From: Plumapathes pennacea
Lineage: Eukaryota; Cnidaria; Anthozoa; Antipatharia; Myriopathidae
DNA length: 64,000 bases
Assembly (NCBI GenBank): GCA_964036295.1
Contig: OZ038469.1
Location: forward strand, 992,001 to 1,056,000
Direction of reading: 5' to 3'
Under the pieces are notes generated by a model, which was not told the DNA's origin, ran no database searches, and was given only the letters and a program-made list of their open reading frames with translations. Made by a program: the position numbers and the translations under genes. Shown piece by piece: positions 50,601-54,563 of this stretch (its first letter is position 1; each line of letters opens with the position of its first letter).

Positions 50601-53409
50601 GCGAGAATAACTACCCGACAATCTCTTCTGTTTAAAAGCTTGAAAAGGTTTCCGAAGAAAGATAGCTTTGTTTCCCGGGTTCAAAAATATTCCCAAATCT
50701 GACTCACGGTCTACAAATTTTGCTAAGCATTTCGGTTTTCCGACATTCCGATATTGAATCTAAAAAAAACGCGTTGTTCTGATTGGTTTATTTTGACAGG
50801 TGAAATGTTAACGTGTGAGTGACTAATTAATCAGTGGCAATTTCCGGCAATTCTACTTTTTTGTTGAAACTTGAATTTGGAATCACGAAAATAAAGGAAA
50901 AACTAATTCTTAGCGCTCTTCTTTCTTGGGAAAGTTAAAATACCCCAATTATTTTCTACTTCGTTGTATACGGTCTGCAACGTAAATATTCTCGACCTTT
51001 TCTGAATAAAAATCTCGATCTTTTCTGAGATTTGTTCCGTCCAGCAGGTTTGGGGAAATGTCAGACATTTTCTCACGTTTGTCTGTCGGTTCGTGTCTCG
51101 GAACGAGCGGTTCTCATGCGGTTCCCACGTGACTTTTCGTATAAGACAACTTCGGGCCACTTACTCGCGGGTTTTGGCGCGACGACACGTGCACGGCGAG
51201 ATGTCTTTTGTAAAATTTAAACGAAAGGGCAAACTGGTTAAGGTAAAAATATCAGACTTAACAGTTAAAAGCATTTCAATGATCTTTAAGTATCACCGCG
51301 CTCCTTCGATTTCATCTTCCAGGTAAACTCCTTTCATCGCATTCAACTTAAAGATCATTGAAATGCTTTTAACTCAGTGTTAAGTCTGATATTTTTACCT
51401 TCACCAGTTTGCCCTTTCGTTTAAATTTTACAAAAGACATCTTGCCGTGCACGTGTCGTCGCGCCAAAACCCGGCGAGCAAGTGGCGCGAAGTTGTTTTT
51501 TTGTAAAGTCACGTGGGAACAGCATGAGAAAGGCTTGTTCCGAGACACGAACCGACAGACAAAACGTGAGAAAATGTCTGACATTTCCCCAAACTACTGG
51601 CCGGAACAAATCTCAGAAAGGATCGAGATTTTTATTCAGAAAGGTCGAGAATATTTACGTTGCAGACCGAATACAACGACGTAGAAAATAATTGGGGTAT
51701 TTCAACTTTCCCGAGAAAGAATAGCGCTAAGAATTGGTTTTTCCTTTATTTTCGTGATTCCAAATTCGAGTTTCAACAAAAAAGTAGAATTGCCGGAAAT
51801 TGCCACTGATTCTAATTCAAGGCGTTCGTCAAAATAACAGACCTTGGCGGCAGGCAGTCATATCACTTAACACTCACAGACGAATCAATTTAAAAAAATG
51901 CAGTAAGACAAAGTAGTACAGTCTTCCATAATAGTTTTAACTAACAAGAGGATTGAAACACATTATTTCATGCTCTATTCTTCTAACCCCAATAAAATGA
52001 CCGAGACTAAAACTCAGCTTCACAGCAGTCACGCCAGCAATTGCGCAACCAACTAAACTGTCACGAGGAGATAATCCCAAACTTCGAAAGTAATTTTTGC
52101 TTGGTACTAAGATCTTTAGTCTAGCAATGCTTGACCCCTGAGTGGCTAGAGAGATCGACAAATTATAAATTAGTTCATGTTCAACTTCGTTCAATTTATA
52201 TTTTTTCTATACATCAAGGGACATGTTTGTTATTTCAAATAATGAATTCAACATAAGAAATCACGACAACAATCCACCATTTGTTATTACAGAAAATCTC
52301 TTCTCGTATTACAGGTCAATCGCTCCTCCATCTTCTTTTTCCACTTGAAAGGTAAAAGCTCGTTTAAATTGCGAAGGGCACATGATTCGAATAGAAAATT
52401 GGCATCGGTTATCAATTAGAAATCAAATCAGGCAGTTCTTTTACTATTTCATAAATGCGCCAGCACCAAGACCTGCCAAAGACCCAAAGAAAATTTAATC
52501 CGTCAGGAATGTGTTTTGCACACTTGGAATGCTTTTTTCTCAGACACGCTTCTCAAACCTTGACTTTCTGTTTTAAAATGTAATCCATTCTGCGCTAGTT
52601 AGTTCTAGTGATCACTGTACAACTAATTTTCAAGGACATGGAATTTCACATAACTTACCAACGAGTCAATTTTAAAAAAGGGAAAGACAAGTTATGCTTT
52701 CCGTAAACAATACGAGAGAAGATTGGACCAGACAATTTTCATTTTAACCTGACAAAAGGACTTCAAACCCCTTTGAATGTTGGTACAAGTCGCAAAACTC
52801 AACTGGGCGCCTTGAACATATTCCCGACACACGGACCGTTTGGCTCTTGTTTAATGGTGGCATGGGTTTTATGCAGGTTTGCATATATATACTGACGTGA
52901 CCTGAATCTGTAATGATCTCCAAGACTCTAAAGATATATATATATATATATGTATGTACTGCTTCTAATGAACACAATTTTTACTAGCGCAAATCTGTAG
53001 TTGTTATCTAACTTACTGTATGGGTGCTTTGTTACAACATGAAATAAAGGTTTTGAGCATGCAGATCTTATAGCATACTCAATAACTAAATTTAGCTAAA
53101 AAATAAATGAAAGCAAATATGTGTTCCACACAGAGCTTCGCAAACTAATGTCGGTGACCGGTGATATACAAGCGAAGAAGGAACGCGCAGGAAATTCTTC
53201 GCTTGTGCTTGGTAGACTTCTGTCTTCCTGCGCTGCTTTCTGCGATCTTTATTTAATTAATCACTGTACAACAACTCAAAGTGCTGTAAATAGACTTTCA
53301 AGATCTAATATTTAAAGAAGCAGCTGAACTTACCAACACTGGCAATCACAATCAAAAGTAAAAAGGCCCTCAAAGGCTTGGCGGAGACGGATACCCACGT
53401 ATTCAGCAT
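1..53409 (-). CDS. Gene A: giant SRCR/CUB/FN3/NIDO/AMOP/VWD/EGF mosaic protein (3' end outside window)
   Basis: Forty exons on the minus strand, listed one by one below, join in frame and give at least 3113 residues. Start is the ATG at 53407-53409, which opens a hydrophobic signal peptide. Order: signal peptide, SRCR x2, CUB-like, FN3, SRCR x2, CUB-like, FN3, SRCR x2, CUB-like, FN3, FN3, CUB, FN3, FN3, CUB, FN3, FN3, CUB, FN3, NIDO, AMOP, VWD, post-VWD region, EGF, calcium-binding EGF. The C-terminal NIDO-AMOP-VWD-EGF set is the membrane-proximal set of mucin-4-like proteins (family knowledge), so a secreted or membrane-tethered extracellular protein is expected. A mucin-like coral skeletal-matrix protein with related domains is known to me from memory, but orthology is not shown here. 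Exon boundaries come from reading frame, GT/AG signals and phase agreement, not from transcripts. Confidence 0.9.
333..660 (-). CDS. Gene A exon 39: EGF-like domains
   Basis: Begins [20 protein letters not shown], then [40 protein letters not shown] and [16 protein letters not shown]. Two EGF-type cysteine patterns. It ends in phase 1 and joins the next exon to make DIDEC. Confidence 0.92.
1105..1304 (-). CDS. Gene A exon 38: Ig/cadherin-like segment before EGF
   Basis: Reads [20 protein letters not shown], then [20 protein letters not shown] and [12 protein letters not shown]. The NFPP.I and A.DPN.....L motifs resemble the segment between VWD and EGF in mucin-4-like proteins. The donor gtttgc is weak, so the 3' boundary is less certain. 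Confidence 0.75.
1668..1919 (-). CDS. Gene A exon 37: post-VWD region
   Basis: Reads [20 protein letters not shown], then [20 protein letters not shown] and [20 protein letters not shown]. The SLF.Y..G, F.P and C....C.FD..T.D motifs follow VWD in mucin-4-like proteins. The frame stays open past the donor into a hydrophobic stretch, which I treat as intron. Confidence 0.88.
2024..2353 (-). CDS. Gene A exon 36: VWD domain, exon b
   Basis: Reads [19 protein letters not shown], then [20 protein letters not shown] and [30 protein letters not shown] is the conserved end of VWD in the mucin-4 and tectorin group. Confidence 0.95.
2750..2968 (-). CDS. Gene A exon 35: VWD domain, exon a
   Basis: Reads [20 protein letters not shown], then [33 protein letters not shown] is the VWD signature. 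It leaves in phase 1. Confidence 0.95.
2969..4309 (-). other. Intron between AMOP and VWD
   Basis: Mostly occupied by the piggyBac-like element. The rest is AT-rich and anonymous. Confidence 0.6.
3124..4112. mobile_element. piggyBac-like element with TTAA flanks
   Basis: Flanked by TTAA at 3120-3123 and 4113-4116. Ends CCCTTGGACGGCCAA and TTGGCCGTTTAAGGG are inverted repeats. A perfect palindrome GGGGTCGTATACGACCCC lies near the right end. An open frame on the minus strand (3655-4026) with [20 protein letters not shown] may be an N-terminal transposase remnant; no catalytic region is present. Confidence 0.78.
4310..4833 (-). CDS. Gene A exon 34: AMOP domain
   Basis: Begins [20 protein letters not shown] and contains [28 protein letters not shown] and [20 protein letters not shown], then [20 protein letters not shown]. 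The CPC...QA..D.RF motif and paired cysteines are characteristic of AMOP, an extracellular adhesion-associated domain of mucin-4 and SUSD2-type proteins. Confidence 0.93.
5295..5381 (-). CDS. Gene A exon 33: NIDO domain, exon d
   Basis: Reads [20 protein letters not shown] then NKKIFSAQR. The VG.NAG motif closes the NIDO domain. It joins exons 32 and 34 in phase 2. Confidence 0.85.
5611..5861. mobile_element. MITE beside NIDO exon c
   Basis: Starts GCCCTGTTTACATGG and ends CCACGTAAACAGGGC; interior rich in GGAGGGT/ACCCTCC inverted units. Ends about 20 bp from the splice donor of the exon at 5882-5982. Confidence 0.7.
5882..5982 (-). CDS. Gene A exon 32: NIDO domain, exon c
   Basis: Reads [20 protein letters not shown], then GIKWSAPTL, the NTFQAV..TDG..SFA core of NIDO. 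A MITE-like element starts about 20 bp beyond its donor. Confidence 0.9.
5983..6860 (-). other. Intron inside the NIDO domain
   Basis: Contains the MITE at 6238-6408; otherwise anonymous AT-rich sequence. Confidence 0.5.
6238..6408. mobile_element. Mariner-like MITE (TA target site)
   Basis: CAATCCTGGCCAAAAGTATG at the left and GACTTTTGGCCAGGATTG at the right are inverted, flanked by TA. Confidence 0.75.
6861..7199 (-). CDS. Gene A exon 31: NIDO domain, exon b
   Basis: Reads [20 protein letters not shown], then [20 protein letters not shown] and [20 protein letters not shown]. The FLAPYW..D and ..VTW motifs are diagnostic of NIDO. Confidence 0.93.
7392..7537 (-). CDS. Gene A exon 30: NIDO region, exon a
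   Basis: Reads [20 protein letters not shown], then [26 protein letters not shown] is the usual lead-in to NIDO domains. It leaves in phase 0, marking the change from the phase-1 modular region to the conserved NIDO block. Confidence 0.88.
7846..8109 (-). CDS. Gene A exon 29: FN3 domain 9
   Basis: Reads [20 protein letters not shown], then [20 protein letters not shown] and [18 protein letters not shown]. Last FN3 before the NIDO block; phase 1 both sides. Confidence 0.9.
8278..8465 (-). CDS. Gene A exon 28: CUB domain 6, second half
   Basis: Reads [20 protein letters not shown], then [26 protein letters not shown] and FCG confirm CUB. Two adjacent AG acceptors (CAGCAG) would include or omit one Ser codon; the larger exon is given. 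Confidence 0.92.
8795..8966 (-). CDS. Gene A exon 27: CUB domain 6, first half
   Basis: Reads [20 protein letters not shown], then [20 protein letters not shown] and [23 protein letters not shown] is a textbook CUB start. Ends in phase 2. Confidence 0.92.
8967..9567 (-). other. Intron between FN3 8 and CUB 6
   Basis: Contains the SINE at 9128-9397 and short direct repeats of AGTCAGTATCTA near 9392-9425 that could be target-site related. Confidence 0.5.
9128..9397 (-). mobile_element. Second tRNA-derived SINE family
   Basis: A box TGGCCGAGCGG (9379-9389) and B box GGTTCAATCCC (9312-9322), spaced by a tRNA-like segment, then a non-tRNA body ending TTAAATAAACGGTATTTATT. Different body from the 19841 family. 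Confidence 0.75.
9568..9855 (-). CDS. Gene A exon 26: FN3 domain 8
   Basis: Reads [20 protein letters not shown], then [20 protein letters not shown] and [18 protein letters not shown]. One of the most canonical FN3 copies here. Phase 1 both sides. Confidence 0.92.
9856..10398 (-). other. Intron between FN3 7 and FN3 8
   Basis: Contains the MITE at 9874-9999. The rest is anonymous. Confidence 0.5.
9874..9999. mobile_element. Short MITE
   Basis: Ends AGGGCCTTTTTCAAACGTCG and CGACGCTTGAAACAGGCCT, with further internal complementarity (GAACTTCACGTGCG / CGCATGTGAAGTTC). Confidence 0.7.
10399..10719 (-). CDS. Gene A exon 25: FN3 domain 7
   Basis: Reads [20 protein letters not shown], then [20 protein letters not shown] and [17 protein letters not shown], with all core FN3 positions present. 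Phase 1 both sides. Confidence 0.9.
11069..11259 (-). CDS. Gene A exon 24: CUB domain 5, second half
   Basis: Reads [20 protein letters not shown], then [20 protein letters not shown] and [17 protein letters not shown] is the usual CUB end. Separated from the first half by a 3.1-kb intron that holds two tandem Helitrons. Confidence 0.85.
11467..11660. mobile_element. MITE with ~38-bp inverted ends
   Basis: AACATTTTCAGTGCAACTTG at the left and CAAGTTGCACTGAAAATGTT at the right are exact complements; complementarity extends through TCGCGCAA.AATGTTGC. Confidence 0.75.
11870..12300. repeat. Dispersed repeat block
   Basis: GCTCGTGGCGAAGC.GACGAGC followed by AGGATTGGAAA also occurs, reverse-complemented, at 33915-33955 and 42875-42915. 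A possible transposon relic; no coding potential supported. Confidence 0.55.
12690..13480 (-). mobile_element. Non-autonomous Helitron 1
   Basis: On the minus strand it starts TCTCTATCTCTATATAATAA and ends with a CCCCGTATTTTACGGGG hairpin followed by TCCCGCTAG, then T. TC start, 3' hairpin and CTAG end are Helitron hallmarks. It contains a CA microsatellite (13405-13431) and no Rep/helicase gene. Confidence 0.8.
13481..14202 (-). mobile_element. Non-autonomous Helitron 2, head-to-tail with copy 1
   Basis: Same ends as copy 1; on the minus strand preceded by A. Its CTAG end touches the TC start of copy 1 with no bases between. It contains a CA microsatellite at 14120-14159. Confidence 0.8.
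14362..14530 (-). CDS. Gene A exon 23: CUB domain 5, first half
   Basis: Reads [20 protein letters not shown], then [19 protein letters not shown]. The SPGYP.Y motif is a strong CUB signature. It ends in phase 2 at gtacgtat. Confidence 0.85.
14531..15203 (-). other. Intron between FN3 6 and CUB 5
   Basis: Contains a short repeat-like block (14580-14700) of GCGGGAGTTAATTT / AACTCCCGC units arranged as inverted pairs. The rest is anonymous. Confidence 0.5.
15204..15491 (-). CDS. Gene A exon 22: FN3 domain 6
   Basis: Reads [20 protein letters not shown], then [20 protein letters not shown] and [19 protein letters not shown]. Phase 1 both sides; donor gtatgtat. Confidence 0.88.
15492..16963 (-). 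other. Intron between FN3 5 and FN3 6
   Basis: Contains a two-copy tandem repeat of ~48 bp (GAAGGGCAAATTCGATATCA at 16524 and 16572) and an A-run at 16751-16780. No exon supported. Confidence 0.55.
16964..17266 (-). CDS. Gene A exon 21: FN3 domain 5
   Basis: Reads [20 protein letters not shown], then [20 protein letters not shown] and [18 protein letters not shown]. Phase 1 both sides; acceptor gtacag, donor gtaagtac. Confidence 0.88.
17267..18176 (-). other. Intron between CUB 4 and FN3 5
   Basis: Contains a MITE-like element at 17453-17710 and otherwise anonymous sequence. Confidence 0.5.
17453..17710. mobile_element. MITE-like element
   Basis: Ends GGCCTGGCAAAACGAGGATA and TGTCCTTGTTTTGCCAGGTC are near-perfect inverted repeats about 258 bp apart. 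Confidence 0.6.
18177..18352 (-). CDS. Gene A exon 20: CUB domain 4, second half
   Basis: Reads [20 protein letters not shown], then [20 protein letters not shown] and [12 protein letters not shown]. The YVE...LCG motif completes the CUB fold. Phase 2 in, phase 1 out. Confidence 0.85.
19396..19462. repeat. ATT microsatellite
   Basis: Uninterrupted trinucleotide repeat in the CUB 4 intron. Confidence 0.95.
19690..19840. mobile_element. Palindromic MITE-like block
   Basis: Left half contains CGAGTGCAATTTGGAATAAA and right half TTTATTCCAAAATTGCACG, giving arms of about 65 bp with small mismatches around a GCGCCGCGCG centre. Confidence 0.6.
19841..20137 (-). mobile_element. Near full-length tRNA-derived SINE
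   Basis: The 5' head has a tRNA-like A box (TGGCCGAGTGG, about 20117-20127) and B box (GGTTCAAGTCC, 20073-20083), with an anticodon-arm-like CCGGACTTGAAATCCGG. A unique body and an A/T-rich AAATAAAT-type tail follow. The body is shared with 30915-31095. Confidence 0.82.
20478..20664 (-). CDS. Gene A exon 19: CUB domain 4, first half
   Basis: Reads [20 protein letters not shown], then [20 protein letters not shown] and YGEC. It has the C...SG.F..P.....Y....C.W pattern of CUB domains. Ends in phase 2. Confidence 0.85.
21237..22211. mobile_element. ~975-bp element with perfect 30-bp inverted repeats
   Basis: The 30-bp repeats at 21237-21266 and 22182-22211 are exact complements, beginning TTTATTATATGACTGTGACG. 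No transposase is readable inside, so it appears non-autonomous. Confidence 0.75.
22217..22350. repeat. GC-rich hairpin with ~45-bp arms
   Basis: ATTCGATGGTT.AGCGCGTAAT and ATTACGCGCT.AACCATCGAA flank a CCCCGCGCCGGGG centre. It adjoins the right end of the previous element and may be part of a composite transposon. Confidence 0.65.
22544..22828 (-). CDS. Gene A exon 18: FN3 domain 4
   Basis: Reads [20 protein letters not shown], then [20 protein letters not shown] and [20 protein letters not shown]. The GYKI and T.KG.G features are typical FN3 strands. Phase 1 on both sides. Confidence 0.88.
23120..23383. mobile_element. Pogo/Tigger-like MITE (TA target site)
   Basis: Ends CAGTAGAACCCCGCTAACTC and its near complement AGTTAGCGGGGTTCTACTG, flanked by TA on both sides. 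Interior contains repeated GAGTTAGCCGATAG and GAAAGGGAAATCCAAGGGAA units. Confidence 0.8.
24588..24722. mobile_element. MITE copy with AGATGCCTGTTG ends
   Basis: Starts AGATGCCTGTTGCCTCTGTT and ends AACAGGCATCTC; about 135 bp. Same family as 56538-56693. Lies in the intron between FN3 exons 17 and 18. Confidence 0.65.
24962..25255 (-). CDS. Gene A exon 17: FN3 domain 3
   Basis: Reads [20 protein letters not shown], then [20 protein letters not shown]. It keeps the older GW motif where the two sister copies have EW. Same length and phases as FN3 domains 1 and 2. Confidence 0.85.
25554..25741 (-). CDS. Gene A exon 16: CUB-like domain 3, second half
   Basis: Reads [19 protein letters not shown], then [20 protein letters not shown]. 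Phase 2 in, phase 1 out. Only about 300 bp of intron separates it from the next FN3 exon, against 4.7-6.3 kb in the other two units. Confidence 0.8.
26684..26831 (-). CDS. Gene A exon 15: CUB-like domain 3, first half
   Basis: 148 bp with the same phases as exons 5 and 10, but more diverged ([18 protein letters not shown]). Its acceptor is tatag rather than tacag. Confidence 0.78.
27794..28114 (-). CDS. Gene A exon 14: SRCR domain 6
   Basis: Reads [20 protein letters not shown], then [20 protein letters not shown] and [14 protein letters not shown]. The donor ACAA/gtaagtt is intact. DNY replaces the DDS/DDN seen in its relatives. Confidence 0.92.
28908..29216 (-). CDS. Gene A exon 13: SRCR domain 5 with lost canonical donor
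   Basis: A complete SRCR domain ([20 protein letters not shown] to DASVICG). The sister exon ends AATGCAA/gtaagtt. Here two bases are missing (AATGCAATAAGTT), so no GT is present at that position. A GT 12 bases inside the exon (TGTG/gtaaca) would restore phase 1 and drop only four residues; the coordinates assume that donor. If it is not used, the frame runs into a stop about six codons later, or the exon is skipped. Confidence 0.6.
29676..29969 (-). CDS. Gene A exon 12: FN3 domain 2
   Basis: 294 bp, near-identical to 39974-40267. It reads [20 protein letters not shown] and ends [11 protein letters not shown] before a gtgagttt donor. Confidence 0.85.
30915..31095 (+). mobile_element. 5'-truncated tRNA-derived SINE
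   Basis: Starts inside the family body at CCTCGGCCACACTATGTAAA and ends in an ATTT-repeat tail. The body matches the complement of 19841-20040. The paralogous position near 41206-41216 lacks it. Confidence 0.8.
32461..33481. mobile_element. Inverted-repeat DNA element (non-autonomous)
   Basis: A perfect 22-bp inverted repeat at 32461-32482 and 33460-33481 starts TAATCATAAATATTACAATT. The paralogous intron lacks the sequence, so it is an insertion. No transposase is recognisable. Confidence 0.75.
33482..33637. mobile_element. Palindromic element beside the inverted-repeat insertion
   Basis: About 37-bp near-perfect inverted arms at 33511-33547 and 33566-33602, with complementary GGTAAGAGGAC / GTCCTATTACC ends. 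The whole 32465-33637 insertion is flanked by ATTAAT, present once at 42587-42592 in the empty paralogue. Confidence 0.65.
36287..36474 (-). CDS. Gene A exon 11: CUB-like domain 2, second half
   Basis: 188 bp reading [19 protein letters not shown] and ending NKKVDS before a gtaaaatg donor. Phase 2 in, phase 1 out. Confidence 0.8.
37275..37422 (-). CDS. Gene A exon 10: CUB-like domain 2, first half
   Basis: 148 bp, same length and phases as 45945-46092 and 26684-26831. It carries the [20 protein letters not shown] start and a phase-2 donor. Confidence 0.8.
37887..38207 (-). CDS. Gene A exon 9: SRCR domain 4
   Basis: Reads [20 protein letters not shown], then [20 protein letters not shown] and [16 protein letters not shown]. 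The six cysteines are kept. Phase-1 acceptor and donor are intact. Confidence 0.92.
38599..38631. repeat. TG microsatellite (expanded relative to paralogue)
   Basis: A longer TG run than the matching site near 28340-28354 in the other unit. About 150 bp of extra sequence precedes it in this copy. Confidence 0.85.
39193..39513 (-). CDS. Gene A exon 8: SRCR domain 3
   Basis: Reads [20 protein letters not shown], then [20 protein letters not shown] and [17 protein letters not shown]. The donor GCAA/gtaagtt is intact. Its sister exon at 28908-29216 has lost this donor. Confidence 0.92.
39974..40267 (-). CDS. Gene A exon 7: FN3 domain 1
   Basis: Reads [19 protein letters not shown], then [20 protein letters not shown] and [18 protein letters not shown], a fibronectin type III fold with its conserved Trp and the Y.V.F.A pattern. 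Phase 1 on both sides. Near-identical to 29676-29969. Confidence 0.85.
40268..44955 (-). other. Large intron between CUB-like 1 and FN3 1
   Basis: 4.7 kb of non-coding sequence paralogous to 29970-36286. It includes a T-run near 40946, the solo LTR, a poly-C tract near 44338 and a T-run near 44565. It ends with TAATAAGCCCCC/GGGGCTTATTA, a short hairpin also present at 35826-35851. Confidence 0.65.
43201..43581 (+). mobile_element. Solo LTR with 5-bp target duplication
   Basis: 381 bp starting TGTTATAGCC and ending GGCCGCTGCA, so TG...CA ends, flanked by CGCAC on both sides (43196-43200 and 43582-43586). The paralogous site at 34625-34629 has a single CGCAC and no insert. A TATATAAT box and an AATAAA signal lie inside. 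Strand is inferred from those signals. No internal retroelement genes remain. Confidence 0.88.
44956..45143 (-). CDS. Gene A exon 6: CUB-like domain 1, second half
   Basis: Continues [19 protein letters not shown], then [20 protein letters not shown]. It enters in phase 2 and leaves in phase 1. Almost identical to 36287-36474 and closely similar to 25554-25741. Confidence 0.8.
45945..46092 (-). CDS. Gene A exon 5: CUB-like domain 1, first half
   Basis: Reads [20 protein letters not shown], then [18 protein letters not shown] and LEFRGW. It enters in phase 1 and ends in phase 2, with the intron splitting the domain as in the other CUB domains of this gene. It has two cysteines rather than the usual four, so it is called CUB-like. 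Confidence 0.8.
46558..46878 (-). CDS. Gene A exon 4: SRCR domain 2
   Basis: Reads [20 protein letters not shown], then [20 protein letters not shown] and a C-terminal ASVICGNNK. It is almost identical to the SRCR exon at 37887-38207. Acceptor and phase-1 donor (AAAA/gtaagtt) are intact. SRCR domains bind protein or polyanionic ligands in scavenger receptors; the ligand here is unknown. Confidence 0.92.
46879..47336 (-). other. Intron between SRCR 1 and SRCR 2
   Basis: The part nearest 46879 is a diverged copy of the sequence that follows the SRCR exons at 28115, 29217, 38208 and 39514. The rest is unique. No other feature was seen. Confidence 0.55.
47337..47666 (-). CDS. Gene A exon 3: SRCR domain 1 (divergent copy)
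   Basis: Reads [18 protein letters not shown], then [20 protein letters not shown] and a DCRHNGLG...WCDH...VVC tail, the full SRCR pattern. The six cysteines fit a group A spacing. It differs from the other five SRCR exons (VNVEG, NLFGEG), so it probably predates the tandem expansion. Phase 1 on both sides. Confidence 0.9.
47667..48516 (-). other. Intron 2 of gene A
   Basis: About 850 bp of AT-rich sequence. No coding, repeat or regulatory feature could be supported. Confidence 0.6.
48517..48564 (-). CDS. Gene A exon 2: end of signal peptide and short linker
   Basis: A 48-bp exon with acceptor tattttcag and donor gtaagcc. With the last base of exon 1 it reads [16 protein letters not shown], which completes the hydrophobic signal region and supplies a small-residue cleavage zone. 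It enters and leaves in phase 1. Confidence 0.65.
49029..49079. repeat. 20-bp perfect hairpin inside a short MITE-like palindrome
   Basis: AGTCTCCAGGAAGACTGTTG and its exact complement lie 11 bases apart. Partly complementary GGTTGT/ACAACC sequences extend the palindrome to about 49005-49114. Confidence 0.7.
49205..49305. repeat. Three-copy ~30-bp tandem repeat of the same family
   Basis: Units begin CCTATTTCAGACCAAAAA, then CAAAATCGATA. It is the complement of the family at 56215-56400 and is followed by a poly-C tract at about 49351-49378. Confidence 0.7.
49980..50438 (+). pseudogene. RecQ-family helicase-like fragments
   Basis: One frame reads [20 protein letters not shown] then [16 protein letters not shown] and [11 protein letters not shown], a Walker A loop (GFGKS) with flanking RecQ-type motifs. 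A shifted frame then reads [25 protein letters not shown] and [19 protein letters not shown], which looks like a second N-terminal fragment missing its Walker A. No full helicase follows. Probably a degenerate or transposon-derived copy inside intron 1 of gene A. Confidence 0.7.
50830..51810. mobile_element. Large foldback element with ~460-bp arms
   Basis: Left arm 50830-51290 and right arm 51347-51810 are near-identical inverted copies with a 56-bp spacer. Both arms carry the same short frame starting [20 protein letters not shown]. No transposase is visible, so it looks non-autonomous. It lies in intron 1 of gene A. Confidence 0.8.
53334..53409 (-). CDS. Gene A exon 1: signal peptide
   Basis: Encodes [20 protein letters not shown] followed by VIASV, a basic N-terminus then a hydrophobic core typical of a signal peptide. 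The exon ends in phase 1 at a gtaagttc donor and joins exon 2 in frame. A closely related exon lies upstream at 55136-55211. Confidence 0.8.
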
Positions 53410-53570
53410 CTTCCAGCAGAAGAAGTTAACAACAACAGGACGACATGGTGATCATTAGGCGGCCGGTTCGTCCACAAAGAAATAATGTGATATGCTGCAG
53501 ACTCGACGAGAAGAAGGTGAGCGAGTCAAATTACTTCCGGGTAAACTTTGGCCCGGCCTGACACTTACAA
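53410..53570 (-). promoter_or_regulatory. Probable 5' UTR and proximal promoter of exon 1 (duplicated at 55212-55370)
   Basis: Sequence upstream of the first ATG is clearly similar to 55212-55370: both have the GCAGAAGAAGTTAACA stretch, a GGACGACAT block, CACAAAGAAATAA and an ATTACTTCCGGGT-type motif. Conservation of non-coding sequence beside both first exons suggests the whole promoter region was copied. No clear TATA box was identified. Confidence 0.4.
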
Positions 53571-54563
53571 GTCAAAAATGGTTTGCTCGCATACCCAGCG
53601 CTCAGCGCGCTGCAACAAAACTAAACGAACTCAGCTTACATACAAACGCTCGTGCAAAAATGTTTCAAACCGTTGCAGTTGAGCAGTTGCTTTCCAGCAA
53701 TACTTCAGAACAGTAATGCGGTCAGGAAGTTTCGCAACAGCTGTCACGAGTGAGCTGTATTGCACAATACGCATATGACTATAGTTTTGTAGCGAGACCA
53801 TAAACCGTCATGAGGAGATGCGTCTCACTAAGATATCACAGAATTTACCTTCCAGAAGGCCTTGAAAGTAATATTCCTTTTATTTTTATTTTTGGGTACT
53901 ATAATCTATTTCCGTTCTTTTACACGTCACGCGATGTTTGACCGGCTCAGGAGCGAGTGTCTCGAGAGTTTTGAAAACGTCGCACAGCCCACTCCCAGAT
54001 GAAAGTGCGAAGCTGTTAAAAATTATTCTGCGGTTGATAACTTTTATATTAGTTCATGTTCAATTTCATTCAGTTTTTCTTATGCCGAGAGACATTGCTA
54101 TTTCAAACGATGACTCAACATAAGAATTTACGACAACATTCCACCATTTGTTATTACAGAAAAACTTATCTCGTATTATAGGTCATTCACTCTTCCATCT
54201 GTTTCTTTTTCCGCTTAGCAAGTAAAGTTTTTTTAAATTGCGAAGAGCACATTTATTTTCGCTGAGAAAACTAGAATTTTAGAGGCCAGATCAGGCAGTT
54301 CTTTCTTCTACCATGAGCTTATATTAAAAACGTAAGACTGACAAACTAGTTAACGTTTCAAGAGAGGAATGAACCATATAATAATTTCTCCGTAGCGTAC
54401 CAAGTCGATGTATTAGTCCCTTGAAACTTGGCCGTTTGTCAGACACCAGCGGCCAATCCCTGTAGGTCCATGTTTCCGCTTCGTATGCAGTCAGAAACCG
54501 GCTCAGTGAAGCCAAACTAGCTATGAAGCTATAATTGCACTGCTCTATCAGCGGGCCGCGTCA

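Larger units (their letters stand above)
48565..53333 (-). other. Intron 1 of gene A
   Basis: 4.8 kb without a supported gene A exon. It contains the hairpin, poly-C tract, RecQ-like fragments and foldback element listed above. 49640-49930 has a GC-rich repeat-like block ending in an inverted repeat around the TTTTTTGCCCAATC motif. 51840-53330 is mostly AT-rich unique sequence apart from the duplicated block. Confidence 0.6.
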
